Shown piece by piece: positions 24,961 through 34,129 of a DNA stretch of 64,000 nt. A program made the position numbers and the translations under genes. Below the pieces are notes generated by a model. The model ran no database searches and was not told the DNA's origin. It saw only the letters and a program-made list of their open reading frames with translations. Source of the DNA: Fodinibius sp052060035 (GTDB lineage Bacteria > Bacteroidota > Rhodothermia > Balneolales > Balneolaceae); NCBI RefSeq assembly GCF_052060035.1, contig NZ_JBPOEA010000002.1, forward strand, positions 310,001 through 374,000. The letters are read 5' to 3'. The first letter of the stretch is position 1. Each line of letters starts with the position of its first letter.

Positions 24961-25729
24961 AAATAACATTTGCTTCTTCGTCGAGCAGTTGTGCTACTTT
25001 CTGGGCCAGTTCATCGGGCTCTCCCTCAAACTTTTGCCCCGGTTCGCGTTCCGGCTTTTCCATGTAACCGGTTACTTTTGTTTTTGCAGAAAGATCCGAT
25101 TCGTCCAGATTCATATCCGAAAGGGAGAGCGTTTCCATCGGCTTGCGCTTGGACTGCATAATACCTTTGAGGCTGGGAATACGCGGCTCATTCATATCAT
25201 TTGAGCAGGTTACCAGACAGGGTTGGGGAAGTCCGATTATCTCTTGACCGGAATCGCCTTGACGTTTTACGACAAGCTCGCTGTCTTCAACGGACAGTCC
25301 CACCGCGTTCGTTGCGTAGGGCAGGTCGAGATGTTGCGCAATCATACTGCCTGCCAACCCGGCATCAGTGTCTTGCGACTGCTTGCCGCAGGATAGTACG
25401 TCGTATTCCTTATCTTTAAAAAAGGTGGCCAGAATTTTGGCATATACTGCCGAATCGTACGCAACATCATCTTCAGTAGTAATATGCGTGGCTTTATCGG
25501 CTCCCATAGCCAGTGCTTTACGGATGGTTTCTTTGGCTTTATCAGGTCCAACCAAAACGACTTCCACTTCACCGTCGTGTTCTTCGGCAAGAACAAGTGC
25601 TTCTTCCACGGCCGAAGCATCGTAGGCATTAAGTACCATGCGGTCGGTGTCTTGGATCAGGTTGCCGTCTTTAATTTGGATGGGAGCATCCACATCGGGG
25701 ACTTGTTTAATACAGACGTAAAATTTCAT
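24959..25729 (-). CDS. fixA: Electron transfer flavoprotein beta subunit (FixA/EtfB)
   Basis: A 256-residue ETF beta subunit, first of fixABCX. It begins MKFYVCIKQVPDV, has the nucleotide-binding GPDKAKETIRKALAMGADKA region and the QDTDAGLAGSMIAQHLDLPY motif, plus PCLVTCSNDMNEPRIPSLKGI and a C-terminal KTKVTG... arm that holds the alpha subunit. Length and motifs are typical. An intergenic stretch of 162 bases in front should contain the operon promoter. Confidence 0.95.
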   Translation of the reverse strand: MKFYVCIKQVPDVDAPIQIKDGNLIQDTDRMVLNAYDASAVEEALVLAEEHDGEVEVVLVGPDKAKETIRKALAMGADKATHITTEDDVAYDSAVYAKILATFFKDKEYDVLSCGKQSQDTDAGLAGSMIAQHLDLPYATNAVGLSVEDSELVVKRQGDSGQEIIGLPQPCLVTCSNDMNEPRIPSLKGIMQSKRKPMETLSLSDMNLDESDLSAKTKVTGYMEKPEREPGQKFEGEPDELAQKVAQLLDEEANVI

Positions 25730-25891
25730 ACAAAGAAAATATTTTCGGTTAGAATGGATAAAGATTTTAACTCATTAGGTCGAGAATATACAAAACCTGA
25801 GATTAAATATTCAGCGGGTAGCCGCGCTAATACAAAGACTTATCATAAAAAAGTGTATGAAGTCTTAAATAGCAATGTTAAAGCTGAAAAG

Positions 25892-26803
25892 TTATTGCAG
25901 CTTCTGGTATTCGCTGAGGTGACTTTGATCAACATTCGAGAGTAAATTGTAAGCTTCCAGTCGTACTTGTGGGGCGGCATCTTCAAAAATGGACGCTATT
26001 TCGCGATATTTGGTATTGAAAAAGATATCAAAAAGAAGGTTTGCAGACGTTTTACGCTGTGCTTGCTGTATTTTTTCTAATGCTGATAAAATTTGATCAC
26101 GGGCCTCTTCGGGATTATCCAAGAACTGATCAAGCCCTTTTCTGTGGTATTGATAGAGGGCAGCCCTTAATGATTCATAATTATTTTGTAGTAGGTTGGA
26201 AAGCAACTGGGCTCTGTTTGTTTGATTGCTGCTGCGCGACCACCCGATAGCGGAAGTAGATTGCGCAAGGGAGACTATATTTTGTGCCCGTTGATAGTAT
26301 TGCGTGCCTCCAAGTTCTTCAAAGGTGTCAAAATCATACCCTATAAGGATATAAGCGTAAAAATCCAGCAAGCTTGTAAGCGGATCAAATTGTAGCTCGT
26401 CATGAAGAAAGGTTCGGTTGGGAGGATATTCAAAATTCCATTGCTCATCATTAAATAGAAAGATTACTGTGCCGCGAGTAGTATTATAAATAGGTCGCTG
26501 GGAGCGAACAATAATTTGCGCCTCGAAATTGTAATTCTCAACTGATAATAAATTAATCTGGATGGATATATTAATGCGCTCATTTTCACTGAAATTGGCA
26601 TTGGTCCAATCAAACTGATTGATATACTCCTCGATTTGCCGGGGGAGGTTATCCAGATAATCCAGGGATGTACTGCTAATTTGGCTTTTGTTTAGGGTAA
26701 CCTGAGCATTTAATTCCTGTGCAGACAATGGCTGGGAAGCACAAATTGTGAGTAGAATTACCACCAAAAATCCAGTAACCCAATTTAAAGAGGAAATTTT
26801 CAT
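25892..26803 (-). CDS. DUF4835-type protein (PorD-like)
   Basis: A 303-residue exported protein: signal peptide (TGFLVVILLTICASQPLSA), then ELNAQVTLNKSQISSTSLDYLDNL, a conserved start of DUF4835 proteins, with RPIYNTT-type strand, FLHDELQFDPLTSLLDFYAYILIG and FFNTKYREIASIFEDA motifs. The family is widespread in FCB bacteria and is labelled PorD in connection with type IX secretion by some annotators; that link is weak. It is divergent from a PorV/PorQ-like barrel gene across 45 bases, which fits an outer-membrane role. Confidence 0.7.
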   Translation of the reverse strand: MKISSLNWVTGFLVVILLTICASQPLSAQELNAQVTLNKSQISSTSLDYLDNLPRQIEEYINQFDWTNANFSENERINISIQINLLSVENYNFEAQIIVRSQRPIYNTTRGTVIFLFNDEQWNFEYPPNRTFLHDELQFDPLTSLLDFYAYILIGYDFDTFEELGGTQYYQRAQNIVSLAQSTSAIGWSRSSNQTNRAQLLSNLLQNNYESLRAALYQYHRKGLDQFLDNPEEARDQILSALEKIQQAQRKTSANLLFDIFFNTKYREIASIFEDAAPQVRLEAYNLLSNVDQSHLSEYQKLQ

Positions 26804-26848
26804 TTTGAATTTATAGATTACTTAAAACCATCAGAGAGACTTTATCAT

Positions 26849-27694
26849 ATGATACAAAAGCTATTCGATTTACACAGATTTAAGCTCATAATATTAAGCG
26901 TAGCATTTCTGACGGTAAGTGGCATCGGTACATTGCTTCAGGCACAAACAGTAATAGGAGCAAGAGAGTTAGCCGTTGGCCAAACAACATCGGCCTTGCA
27001 GGGTACTGCTTGGTCCATGTTTGGCAACCCAGCCTTGATGTCGGAGAATGAACGATCGGTATCGTTTTTTAGCATCCGTTATTTTGGTCTTGCTGAGATT
27101 TCGGATATGGCCTTTGCGGGATCATACCCTATAAACTTTGGCGTTGTGGGAGTGGGTGCACATCGCTATGGAGATGACCTTTTCAATGAAAACAAGTTGC
27201 GACTTGGATATAAGCATTCATTTGCCGGATTTCATTTTGGGGCTATCCTTAACTATAGCCACGTTGCGTTTGGGGGTGGGTACGGATCGGCCGGGGCGTT
27301 TGGCGTTGATATAGGATTGGCGGCTCCCATTATATCTGATTTATGGATTGGAGCCAAGGCCACGAATATTAATCAGCCGGAATATGGATCAAAAAATAAT
27401 GAAAAGTTGCCCAGGGAGCTTAGTATTGGCTTGTCATATCAATTATCCGATATCGCATTGTTTACCAGCGATGTAGTCAAGGATGTGCAGTTTCCTATTT
27501 CATATCGGGGTGGGGTGGAGGTATCAATTATTGAAAACCTGATGGGACGGGCAGGTGTTACCACTGAACCCCTTACATTTTCTGGGGGATTTGGATACAG
27601 CAGAGATTTCTGGGCGGTCAATATTGCTGTTCAACGTCATGAAAATAGAGTGTTGGGATACAGCCCCGCTATCGATTTTAAAATTACTTGGTAA
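26849..27694 (+). CDS. PorV/PorQ-like outer-membrane beta-barrel protein
   Basis: A 281-residue protein with a signal peptide (LIILSVAFLTVSGIGTLLQA) and a body of alternating amphipathic strands ending in Trp, a classical outer-membrane barrel C-terminus (YSPAIDFKITW). GARELAVGQTTSALQGTAWSMFGNPA is the opening seen in PorV/PorQ/UPF0164 proteins of the FadL-like superfamily, which in FCB bacteria shuttle or anchor type IX secretion cargo. Overlaps the next gene by one base (TAATG). Which member of the group it is cannot be settled here. Confidence 0.7.
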   Translation: MIQKLFDLHRFKLIILSVAFLTVSGIGTLLQAQTVIGARELAVGQTTSALQGTAWSMFGNPALMSENERSVSFFSIRYFGLAEISDMAFAGSYPINFGVVGVGAHRYGDDLFNENKLRLGYKHSFAGFHFGAILNYSHVAFGGGYGSAGAFGVDIGLAAPIISDLWIGAKATNINQPEYGSKNNEKLPRELSIGLSYQLSDIALFTSDVVKDVQFPISYRGGVEVSIIENLMGRAGVTTEPLTFSGGFGYSRDFWAVNIAVQRHENRVLGYSPAIDFKITW

Positions 27695-29751
27695 TGCGCA
27701 GTAGGGTACTATTTATATTGGGATGTGTTCTTCTCCTGCCAATAGTTGTGTTGGCACAACAAGAGGACTCTACCCGATCGGAGGTGCAGGATGATCTCGA
27801 AAATGCAATTGAAAATTTTGATCCCGGGAATACCGAGTTTGACAGCGAACAGATGACGCAGTTTCTACAGGAATTGGCTGAAAACCCTATCAACATTAAT
27901 AATACCAGTGTAAATGCATTGCTTCAGATACCGGGCTTAAATCTTAAGCTTGCCCGAGCCATCATTGAATACCGATCTAAGGTAAAACCATTTGAAACTA
28001 TTGAGGAGTTGGATGAGGTATCGGGCATCGGACGAGTAACACTGGAACAAGTACGGCCCTATGTAACCGTGGGTAGTGGCCTGGAATTAGGGAAAACGGT
28101 TTACGGTGATCCGCGTTACTGGACATCTGGTGGAGAGTTTCAGATGTTTTCGCGGTTTCAACGGGAACTCTACGAAGGAGAAGGGTATCAACAACCCCCG
28201 CAGGAAGGTGGATATATTGGGAGTCCCGGAAAATATTACCAACGGATGGGATACCAAAGTGATCATCTCTCGGTAAATTTGACACAGGAAAAAGATCCCG
28301 GAGAAGAATTAGTGGGCCCCTTTCAATTTGATCATCGTACCTGGCATGTGGCGCTTGAAAACAATGGTCATCTACAGATGTTGGTGGGTGGAGATTATAG
28401 CCTTGCTTTTGGTCAGGGATTAGTGCTTTGGAGCGGTGCCGCTTTTGGTAAAGGAAGCACTGTAGTGGGCGCTGTGAGTCGTAATGGCCGAGGGATTAAG
28501 CCGTATTCCTCGGCGCAGGAAACCAACTACTATCGCGGTGGGGCAGTCACATATGGAAACAAACTCCAGTTTACCGGATTTTATTCCAGTCGTCGACGCA
28601 GTGCCAGTGAAATCAGTACTGATACGACCCGTTTCCCGGGAACCGATGGTTATCATCGTACCGAAAACGAGTTTTTACAAAAGGATAATCTGGGACAAAC
28701 GCTTTATGGCGGACATCTTCAGATGGAGCTCCCTTTTGGCATTATTGGAGCTACCGGTTACCAAACGACCTTTGACCGATATATTGCAGCCAGTAATCAA
28801 CCGTATGCGAAGTTCGATTTTGAGGGAATGTCGAATTATGCCTACGGTTTGGATTTTACTTTTTTAGCCGGACCGGCGGTTGTTTTTGGAGAGATAGCCC
28901 AAAGTGAAAATGGCGGTTATGGTCTGATTACCGGCGTTGAAAGTAGTCTTGGAAAGGATACGGATATAGCGCTGGCCTTTCGAAAGTACCAGAAAGAGTT
29001 TCAATCTATTTTGGGAAATGGATTTGGGGAGGTATCCGGTCAGCCAAAGAACGAAGAAGGAGTATATTTGGGTATGCGTCACGTTATTGGCCAGAAGGTA
29101 ACACTTAGTGCGTATATTGATCAGTTTCGATTTCCTGGTGCTCGCTTTGGCACCAATCAGCCTACACAGGGGTTCGACTGGTTGGCTAAGGCAGAGATAG
29201 ATTTTACCAGCAATTTTAATTTTTATGTTCAGTTGCGCAGTGAAATTGAAGATGATGAATATGAGGTATTGGATTCTTTTGGTCGAAGTCAGCGCAGGCT
29301 GGGGGATGCGCAGCGTAGCAGTTTTCGAGCAAACCTCGAATACTGGGTGAATCCGAACGTACGATTACGATCGCGCGGTGAGCTCGTCCGCAGCCGGCAA
29401 GCCGGAGAAGATATGGAGCTTGGTTATTTGCTGTATCAAGATCTGCGTTTGCGGATTAATGATCAGCTTAGGCTCGATACGCGGCTTTCGGTGTTTGATA
29501 CCGAAAGTTTTGCCACGCGGGTGTACCAGTTCGAAAATGATCTGCTGTATGTGTTTTCCAGTCAATCGTTATTTGATAAGGGACAGCGAATGTATGTGCT
29601 TTTGAATTACGAGCCGTTCGATTTTTTGGAGCTTTGGGCCAAATTCGGTATTACCGTATATGAAGATACCCAGCTTATTGGCAGTGGGCTAAATCAGATT
29701 GAAGGAGACCGCCGAAGTGAGATGGGGATTCAAGCAAGAGTGCGGTTTTAG
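27694..29751 (+). CDS. Helix-hairpin-helix plus beta-barrel exported protein
   Basis: A 685-residue protein with a signal peptide (ILGCVLLLPIVVLA), an acidic linker, a double helix-hairpin-helix (ComEA-like) segment (about residues 67-120: NINNTSVNALLQIPGLNLKL and SGIGRVTLEQVRPYV), and about 560 residues of Tyr/Gly/Phe-rich alternating strands ending RVRF, i.e. an outer-membrane barrel. The domain pair is common in FCB genomes but uncharacterised. Start is the ATG at 27694, which overlaps the stop of the barrel gene upstream, so the two are translated together. HhH domains usually bind DNA; at the cell surface that would suggest DNA uptake or adhesion, but this is speculative. Confidence 0.8.
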   Translation: MRSRVLFILGCVLLLPIVVLAQQEDSTRSEVQDDLENAIENFDPGNTEFDSEQMTQFLQELAENPININNTSVNALLQIPGLNLKLARAIIEYRSKVKPFETIEELDEVSGIGRVTLEQVRPYVTVGSGLELGKTVYGDPRYWTSGGEFQMFSRFQRELYEGEGYQQPPQEGGYIGSPGKYYQRMGYQSDHLSVNLTQEKDPGEELVGPFQFDHRTWHVALENNGHLQMLVGGDYSLAFGQGLVLWSGAAFGKGSTVVGAVSRNGRGIKPYSSAQETNYYRGGAVTYGNKLQFTGFYSSRRRSASEISTDTTRFPGTDGYHRTENEFLQKDNLGQTLYGGHLQMELPFGIIGATGYQTTFDRYIAASNQPYAKFDFEGMSNYAYGLDFTFLAGPAVVFGEIAQSENGGYGLITGVESSLGKDTDIALAFRKYQKEFQSILGNGFGEVSGQPKNEEGVYLGMRHVIGQKVTLSAYIDQFRFPGARFGTNQPTQGFDWLAKAEIDFTSNFNFYVQLRSEIEDDEYEVLDSFGRSQRRLGDAQRSSFRANLEYWVNPNVRLRSRGELVRSRQAGEDMELGYLLYQDLRLRINDQLRLDTRLSVFDTESFATRVYQFENDLLYVFSSQSLFDKGQRMYVLLNYEPFDFLELWAKFGITVYEDTQLIGSGLNQIEGDRRSEMGIQARVRF

Positions 29752-30057
29752 TATGGGTGCGTGTGATAGTTTTTTTAATCCGGGCTGCTCTTCGACGTCA
29801 GTGATTATGCTTTTTCTCGCGATGTATTGCAGACCTCTATTATTTATATTTGCAATGGTAACTATTTTATCTTGTTTTAAAGTGGCGGTTCCAAGAACAT
29901 TGGGTGCGGGGAGTAGGACAACCTTTTTGGAAAGAAAAGGTTATAAAGCGCCGTACAGGTTATTCCCCACAAAAAAATCAATAGTATATCTAAAGAGTTC
30001 TTCTATCTTATATTGGATTACAGCTTTTTCCAACCCTGAGGGTAAACAGTTCAACAA
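29752..30057 (+). other. Intergenic region before first SLC13 gene
   Basis: About 306 bases with no convincing gene, strong hairpin or known riboswitch core. Presumably contains the promoter of the sulfate permease operon. Confidence 0.4.
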
Positions 30058-31869
30058 ATGAGTGTAGATATATTAATAATATTAGTAGTGCTGGTGCTTA
30101 CGTTTGTGGCATTGGCGATAGATCTATGGAGCCCGGATGCTGTATTGTTGACTGGGCTGGCCATTGTAACAGTCACCGGGGTAATGAGTCTGGAGGAGGC
30201 TTTCCTTGGATTTGGCAATACCACCCTGCTGGCATTAGGAAGTTTATACATAATAGGGGCTGCGCTGCGTGAAAGTGGGGCGCTGGATAGGGCCAGTAAT
30301 TTTATATTGGGTAACGAAACTCGAAGTGTGCAGCGAATTCTATTGCGTCTGTGTCCCAGCGTTTCAATGTATTCTGCCTTTCTGAATAATACCCCAATTG
30401 TGGCTATGGGGATACCGGCCATACGGAGCTGGGCAAAAAAACATCACATTCCCGTATCAAAACTGCTCATGCCTCTTTCGTATGCAGCTATATTAGGCGG
30501 ACTCTGTACCTTAATCGGGACCAGCACAAACTTGATCACCCATGGATTATTAGAGAGTCATGGTTTTAAAGGATTTTCATTTTTTGAGCTGGCCTGGGTC
30601 GGTGTCCCCTGTGCTATAGTGGGCTTAGTGTATTTGGTAGTAGTTTCACCGAAACTTACTCCGGCCCGTCGTGATATTCGCTATCAGGAAGAGCAGAACC
30701 GAAAGTTGTTGGTCGAGTTGGAGATTACAGATGGATCGGATGTGGTGGGAAAAACAGTTTCAGAAGCAGGGTTATCAACGATTTCAGGATTTTATTTGTC
30801 GCGAATAAATCGGAATGAACAAGAAATTGCTCCGGTCCCGGATGAGGAAAAGCTGCGTGCCGGGGATCACCTTTTTTATGCGGCACAAGGGGGCATTGCG
30901 GCAAAAACGCCCGAGCTTGAAGGATACCCGGGATTGAAGTTAGCCTATCAGCCACCGCGTACCATCAGACGAAATGAAAAAAATCGTGAGCTTCATCAGG
31001 TAGTAGTAAAAGAGGGATCGCGCTTAGTAGGAGCAACCGTCGGTGAAGCCCATTTGTTGGAACGTTTTGGGGCGGCTGTTACCGGTGTTCGTCGCAGGGG
31101 ACAACGAATCGATCAGCCCCTGGGTAAATTTGTATTGCATCCCGGAGATGTTCTTTTGCTGGATACAGGACGTGGTTTCCGGGGCGCGCATGAAGATACC
31201 GAAGACTTTTTCTTAACCAGTGAAGCGGGGGGGGAAGCTCCCGGAGATCCCGAAGAAATAATGGAGGAGCGACCCGGCGGCAAAGATTTATATATTTCGG
31301 TAGCGGTATTATTTGGCGTTATTGGTTTAGTTGCAAGCGGGGTGCTTCATATCGCATTGGCCGGTATTTTAGGGGTGGCTGTACTCTTAACTTTTAACGT
31401 TATTGAAGCAGGTGAGGCTCGAAAGTCGATTGACTGGACTGTTTTAATTGTCATTGGAGCGGCGTTGGGACTCGGCAAAGCAATGGAAGTGAGTGGAGCA
31501 GCAGTCATTATTGGGGAAGGGATGGTTGAATTGACAAGTGCATATGGGCCCCGAGCAACATTGGCGGGAGTAGTTATTATTACCGTTGTTTTAACAGAGT
31601 TTATTACGAATAACGGTGCGGTAGCGCTCATGTTTCCCATCGCATTATCGGTGGCAGAAACACAAGGTATTGAGGCCCGCGGATTGGTCATTGGGATAAC
31701 GCTGGCGGCATCCATGTCGTTGATAACGCCTATCGGATATCAAACGAACTTGATGGTGTATGGTCCCGGTAATTATAAATTTACCGATTTCTTTAAAGTA
31801 GGTTTTCTCTTGCAAATTACGTTATGGATGGTTCTCATCATTTTGATACCGTTTGTTTGGCCGATGTAG
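30058..31869 (+). CDS. SLC13-family permease with two TrkA-C domains
   Basis: A 603-residue divalent-anion:Na+ symporter. N-terminal half has four to six spans with NNTPIVAMGIPAI and the GTSTNLITHG loop; two TrkA-C (RCK_C) soluble domains follow (about residues 225-290 and 315-380); the C-terminal half has NNGAVALMFPIALSV and ITPIGYQTNLMVYGPG. This SLC13/TrkA-C architecture is the usual bacterial sulfate permease type. Its neighbours are a paralogue and cysQ, cysC, cysD and cysN, so sulfate is the probable substrate. Start ATG is preceded by an A-rich region without clear Shine-Dalgarno. Confidence 0.88.
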   Translation: MSVDILIILVVLVLTFVALAIDLWSPDAVLLTGLAIVTVTGVMSLEEAFLGFGNTTLLALGSLYIIGAALRESGALDRASNFILGNETRSVQRILLRLCPSVSMYSAFLNNTPIVAMGIPAIRSWAKKHHIPVSKLLMPLSYAAILGGLCTLIGTSTNLITHGLLESHGFKGFSFFELAWVGVPCAIVGLVYLVVVSPKLTPARRDIRYQEEQNRKLLVELEITDGSDVVGKTVSEAGLSTISGFYLSRINRNEQEIAPVPDEEKLRAGDHLFYAAQGGIAAKTPELEGYPGLKLAYQPPRTIRRNEKNRELHQVVVKEGSRLVGATVGEAHLLERFGAAVTGVRRRGQRIDQPLGKFVLHPGDVLLLDTGRGFRGAHEDTEDFFLTSEAGGEAPGDPEEIMEERPGGKDLYISVAVLFGVIGLVASGVLHIALAGILGVAVLLTFNVIEAGEARKSIDWTVLIVIGAALGLGKAMEVSGAAVIIGEGMVELTSAYGPRATLAGVVIITVVLTEFITNNGAVALMFPIALSVAETQGIEARGLVIGITLAASMSLITPIGYQTNLMVYGPGNYKFTDFFKVGFLLQITLWMVLIILIPFVWPM

Positions 31870-31956
31870 GGATATAGAGTCACCTTCAAATGTCGAACGT
31901 TGGAAAAAGTGTTTCTACGTGTGATGTCTGAGGACGGATGTCAGTTGGTCAACTAT

Positions 31957-31991
31957 TATTTCGTTACGACACAGAGCATCGTAACGAAATA
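31957..31991. repeat. Perfect 13-bp hairpin between the SLC13 paralogues
   Basis: TATTTCGTTACGA (31957-31969) pairs perfectly with TCGTAACGAAATA (31979-31991) around a 9-base loop, 88 bases after the first permease gene. No U-run follows, so it may be an operator or an RNA structure rather than a plain terminator. The rest of 31870-32182 holds no gene I can support. Confidence 0.6.
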
Positions 31992-32182
31992 TTAAATACC
32001 ATCTCGCCGCCACGCTTTCTATGACACTATCGTTTTGAAGGGTACGGCCGTGTTGCGATGGGTAGAAGCTCTAATAGATAAGCTCATGTCACGCAATACA
32101 ATACCTTTCTTGAATTTGAAAACATGGGATAAATCGTTTTCTTTGATCTACAAATATATCCTCGAACAAGAGTGTAGTATTT

Positions 32183-33952
32183 ATGACCCTGGCTGGCTGG
32201 ACGGTTATAGCCATTATCTTACTTTGTCTAACCCTGTTGATAACCACCCGTTTATCGGTTGATATTGTATTTATTGGGGGCTTGACGATATTGATAGTGA
32301 GCCAGGTAGTACCGGCCGAAGAGGCGCTTGTTGGATTTTCTAATCAAGGTATGTTAACCGTAGCAGCACTCTATGTGGTAGCAGCGGGAATGAAGGAGAC
32401 AGGTGCCATCCAGTTTGTTGTTAACACGATTATTGGAAAAGCTAAAAGTATCAGGAGGGCGCAGGTTCGCATTATGGCACCGGTGATGGTGGTCAGTGCT
32501 TTTCTAAATAATACGCCGGTTGTGGCGTCATTTATTCCCGCATTGGAAGACTGGGCGCGCAAGAATCAAATTCCCGCATCAAAAATATTAATTCCTCTTA
32601 GTTATGCCGCAATTCTGGGAGGAACCTGTACGCTCATTGGAACCAGCACCAACCTCATTGTTAACGGTTTATTGATAGATGAAGCTTCTACAAATACCAT
32701 TGGCATTTTTGAGCCGGGGTTGATAGGGGTACCGGCTGCCATCGTTGGTTTCTTATATCTGACGATCTTTGCCAAGAAACTGTTGCCGGATCGCGGGTCC
32801 GGTTTTGATACGTTCAAAGATCCCCGGGAATATACGATTGAGATGATTGTTGAGGACGGGAGTCCGCTGCCGGGAAAAACGGTTGAAGAAGCGGGGCTGC
32901 GGCACCTGCCAGGATTATACCTGGTGGAAATCTATCGACAAGACCACATCATTGCTGCGGTTGATCCGGAGCAGCAGCTGCAGGCTGGAGACCGTCTCAT
33001 TTTTACGGGCATTGTTAATTCTATTGTGGATTTGCAACAGATAAAGGGATTAAAGCCCGCCACCGATCAGATATTTAAACTTAATTCCTCCCGTCGTGAG
33101 CGGCTGATGATTGAGGCCGTGGTATCTCCTTCACATCCGGTCAATGGTATGACTATTAAGAAAGGCCGGTTTCGCAATATTTACGATGCCGTTGTTTTGG
33201 CGGTATCCCGGAATGGAGAACGAATTAAGGAAAAAGTCGGTGATATTCGCCTGAAGACCGGTGATACGCTACTGCTGGAGGCTCACCCCAATTTTTTGGA
33301 ACAGTATAGAAATTCCAGCGATTACTATTTAACGAGCGGTATCAGTGATTCAAGTCCTCCCAACTATGAAAGGTCCGGTATTGCGTGGGGAGTTCTTGGG
33401 GTCATGATTTCAACGGTAGCTTTTGGATGGCTTTCAATGTTTCAGGCGTCATTTTTGGCGGCCGGACTCATGGTGGGAACCGGATGTGTACGGGCCCCTA
33501 CGGCCAAAGACTATATTGACTGGTCGGTGTTGTTGGTTATCGCGGCCAGCCTGGGGATTGGCAGTGCCCTGCAATATACCGGTGGAGCAACGGTGTTAGC
33601 GGAATGGTTTTTAGGATACGCTGATGGTAGTCCTTATTTGGCACTGGCGGGAATATACCTGGCTACATGGATGCTCACGGAGATGGTCACGAATAATGCG
33701 GCGGCGGTCCTAATCTTCCCCATCGCGATTTCAATGGCGGCCTCTTTTGGGGTCAGCTATATGCCATTTGTGATGACGATTATCATGGCTGCCTCAGCCA
33801 GCTTTTCTACTCCCATTGGCTATCAAACAAATTTAATGGTCTATGGTCCCGGGGGATATAAATTCACAGATTTTACCAAGATTGGTCTGCCTTTGAATTT
33901 GATCATTGCGGCGATTACTATATTTTTGGTGCCACAAATTTGGCCGTTTTAG
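32183..33952 (+). CDS. SLC13-family permease with two TrkA-C domains (paralogue)
   Basis: A 589-residue second copy of the neighbouring permease with the same order: spans with NNTPVVASFIPAL and GTSTNLIVNGLL, two TrkA-C domains (about 215-280 and 305-370), then NNAAAVLIFPIAISMA and TPIGYQTNLMVYGPGGYKFTDF. Both copies have all sodium/anion-site loops, so neither is decayed. They differ in the TrkA-C parts, suggesting different regulation or substrate affinity. The ATG at 32183 is the only start giving the full first span. A spacer of 177 bases follows before cysQ. Confidence 0.88.
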   Translation: MTLAGWTVIAIILLCLTLLITTRLSVDIVFIGGLTILIVSQVVPAEEALVGFSNQGMLTVAALYVVAAGMKETGAIQFVVNTIIGKAKSIRRAQVRIMAPVMVVSAFLNNTPVVASFIPALEDWARKNQIPASKILIPLSYAAILGGTCTLIGTSTNLIVNGLLIDEASTNTIGIFEPGLIGVPAAIVGFLYLTIFAKKLLPDRGSGFDTFKDPREYTIEMIVEDGSPLPGKTVEEAGLRHLPGLYLVEIYRQDHIIAAVDPEQQLQAGDRLIFTGIVNSIVDLQQIKGLKPATDQIFKLNSSRRERLMIEAVVSPSHPVNGMTIKKGRFRNIYDAVVLAVSRNGERIKEKVGDIRLKTGDTLLLEAHPNFLEQYRNSSDYYLTSGISDSSPPNYERSGIAWGVLGVMISTVAFGWLSMFQASFLAAGLMVGTGCVRAPTAKDYIDWSVLLVIAASLGIGSALQYTGGATVLAEWFLGYADGSPYLALAGIYLATWMLTEMVTNNAAAVLIFPIAISMAASFGVSYMPFVMTIIMAASASFSTPIGYQTNLMVYGPGGYKFTDFTKIGLPLNLIIAAITIFLVPQIWPF

Positions 33953-34129
33953 GATGGTAATTAAGTAACTAAGTGACAAAGTTCCAGAGTGGCGGACGAT
34001 GGATGACGGGGGGGATGTTGATTGTTAGAAACCGTTTGCTAAATGTGTTAACCTGAACTTGTTTCAGGATCTATATTTTTTATTGAAAAGTTAAGAGGGA
34101 GTTGCACTCCCAATAAATATAAATTGATT
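33953..34129. repeat. Word-repeat spacer before cysQ
   Basis: Contains low-complexity words (AATTAAGTAACTAAGTGACAAAG near 33960; GGCGGACGATGGATGACGG near 33990) and a palindrome CCTGAACTTGTTTCAGG at 34052-34068 (arms CCTGAA/TTCAGG). The second word reappears in inverted, altered form in the spacer after the frameshifted four-helix gene (near 35362-35390). Confidence 0.5.

Noticed and set aside
25754..25945. A 63-codon open frame on the plus strand (MDKDFNSLGREYTK...) between fixA and the DUF4835 gene
   Set aside because: It reads plausibly but overlaps the DUF4835 3' end by 54 bases, has no recognisable family and no clear ribosome site; more likely chance in the fixA promoter region.
29752..30057. 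Possible riboswitch in the leader of the first SLC13 gene
   Set aside because: No recognisable SAM, cobalamin or other riboswitch core could be aligned by eye; no strong stem.
32035..32262. 75-codon frame in the gap before the second SLC13 gene
   Set aside because: Out of frame with the permease, overlaps its start, and the composition is not protein-like.
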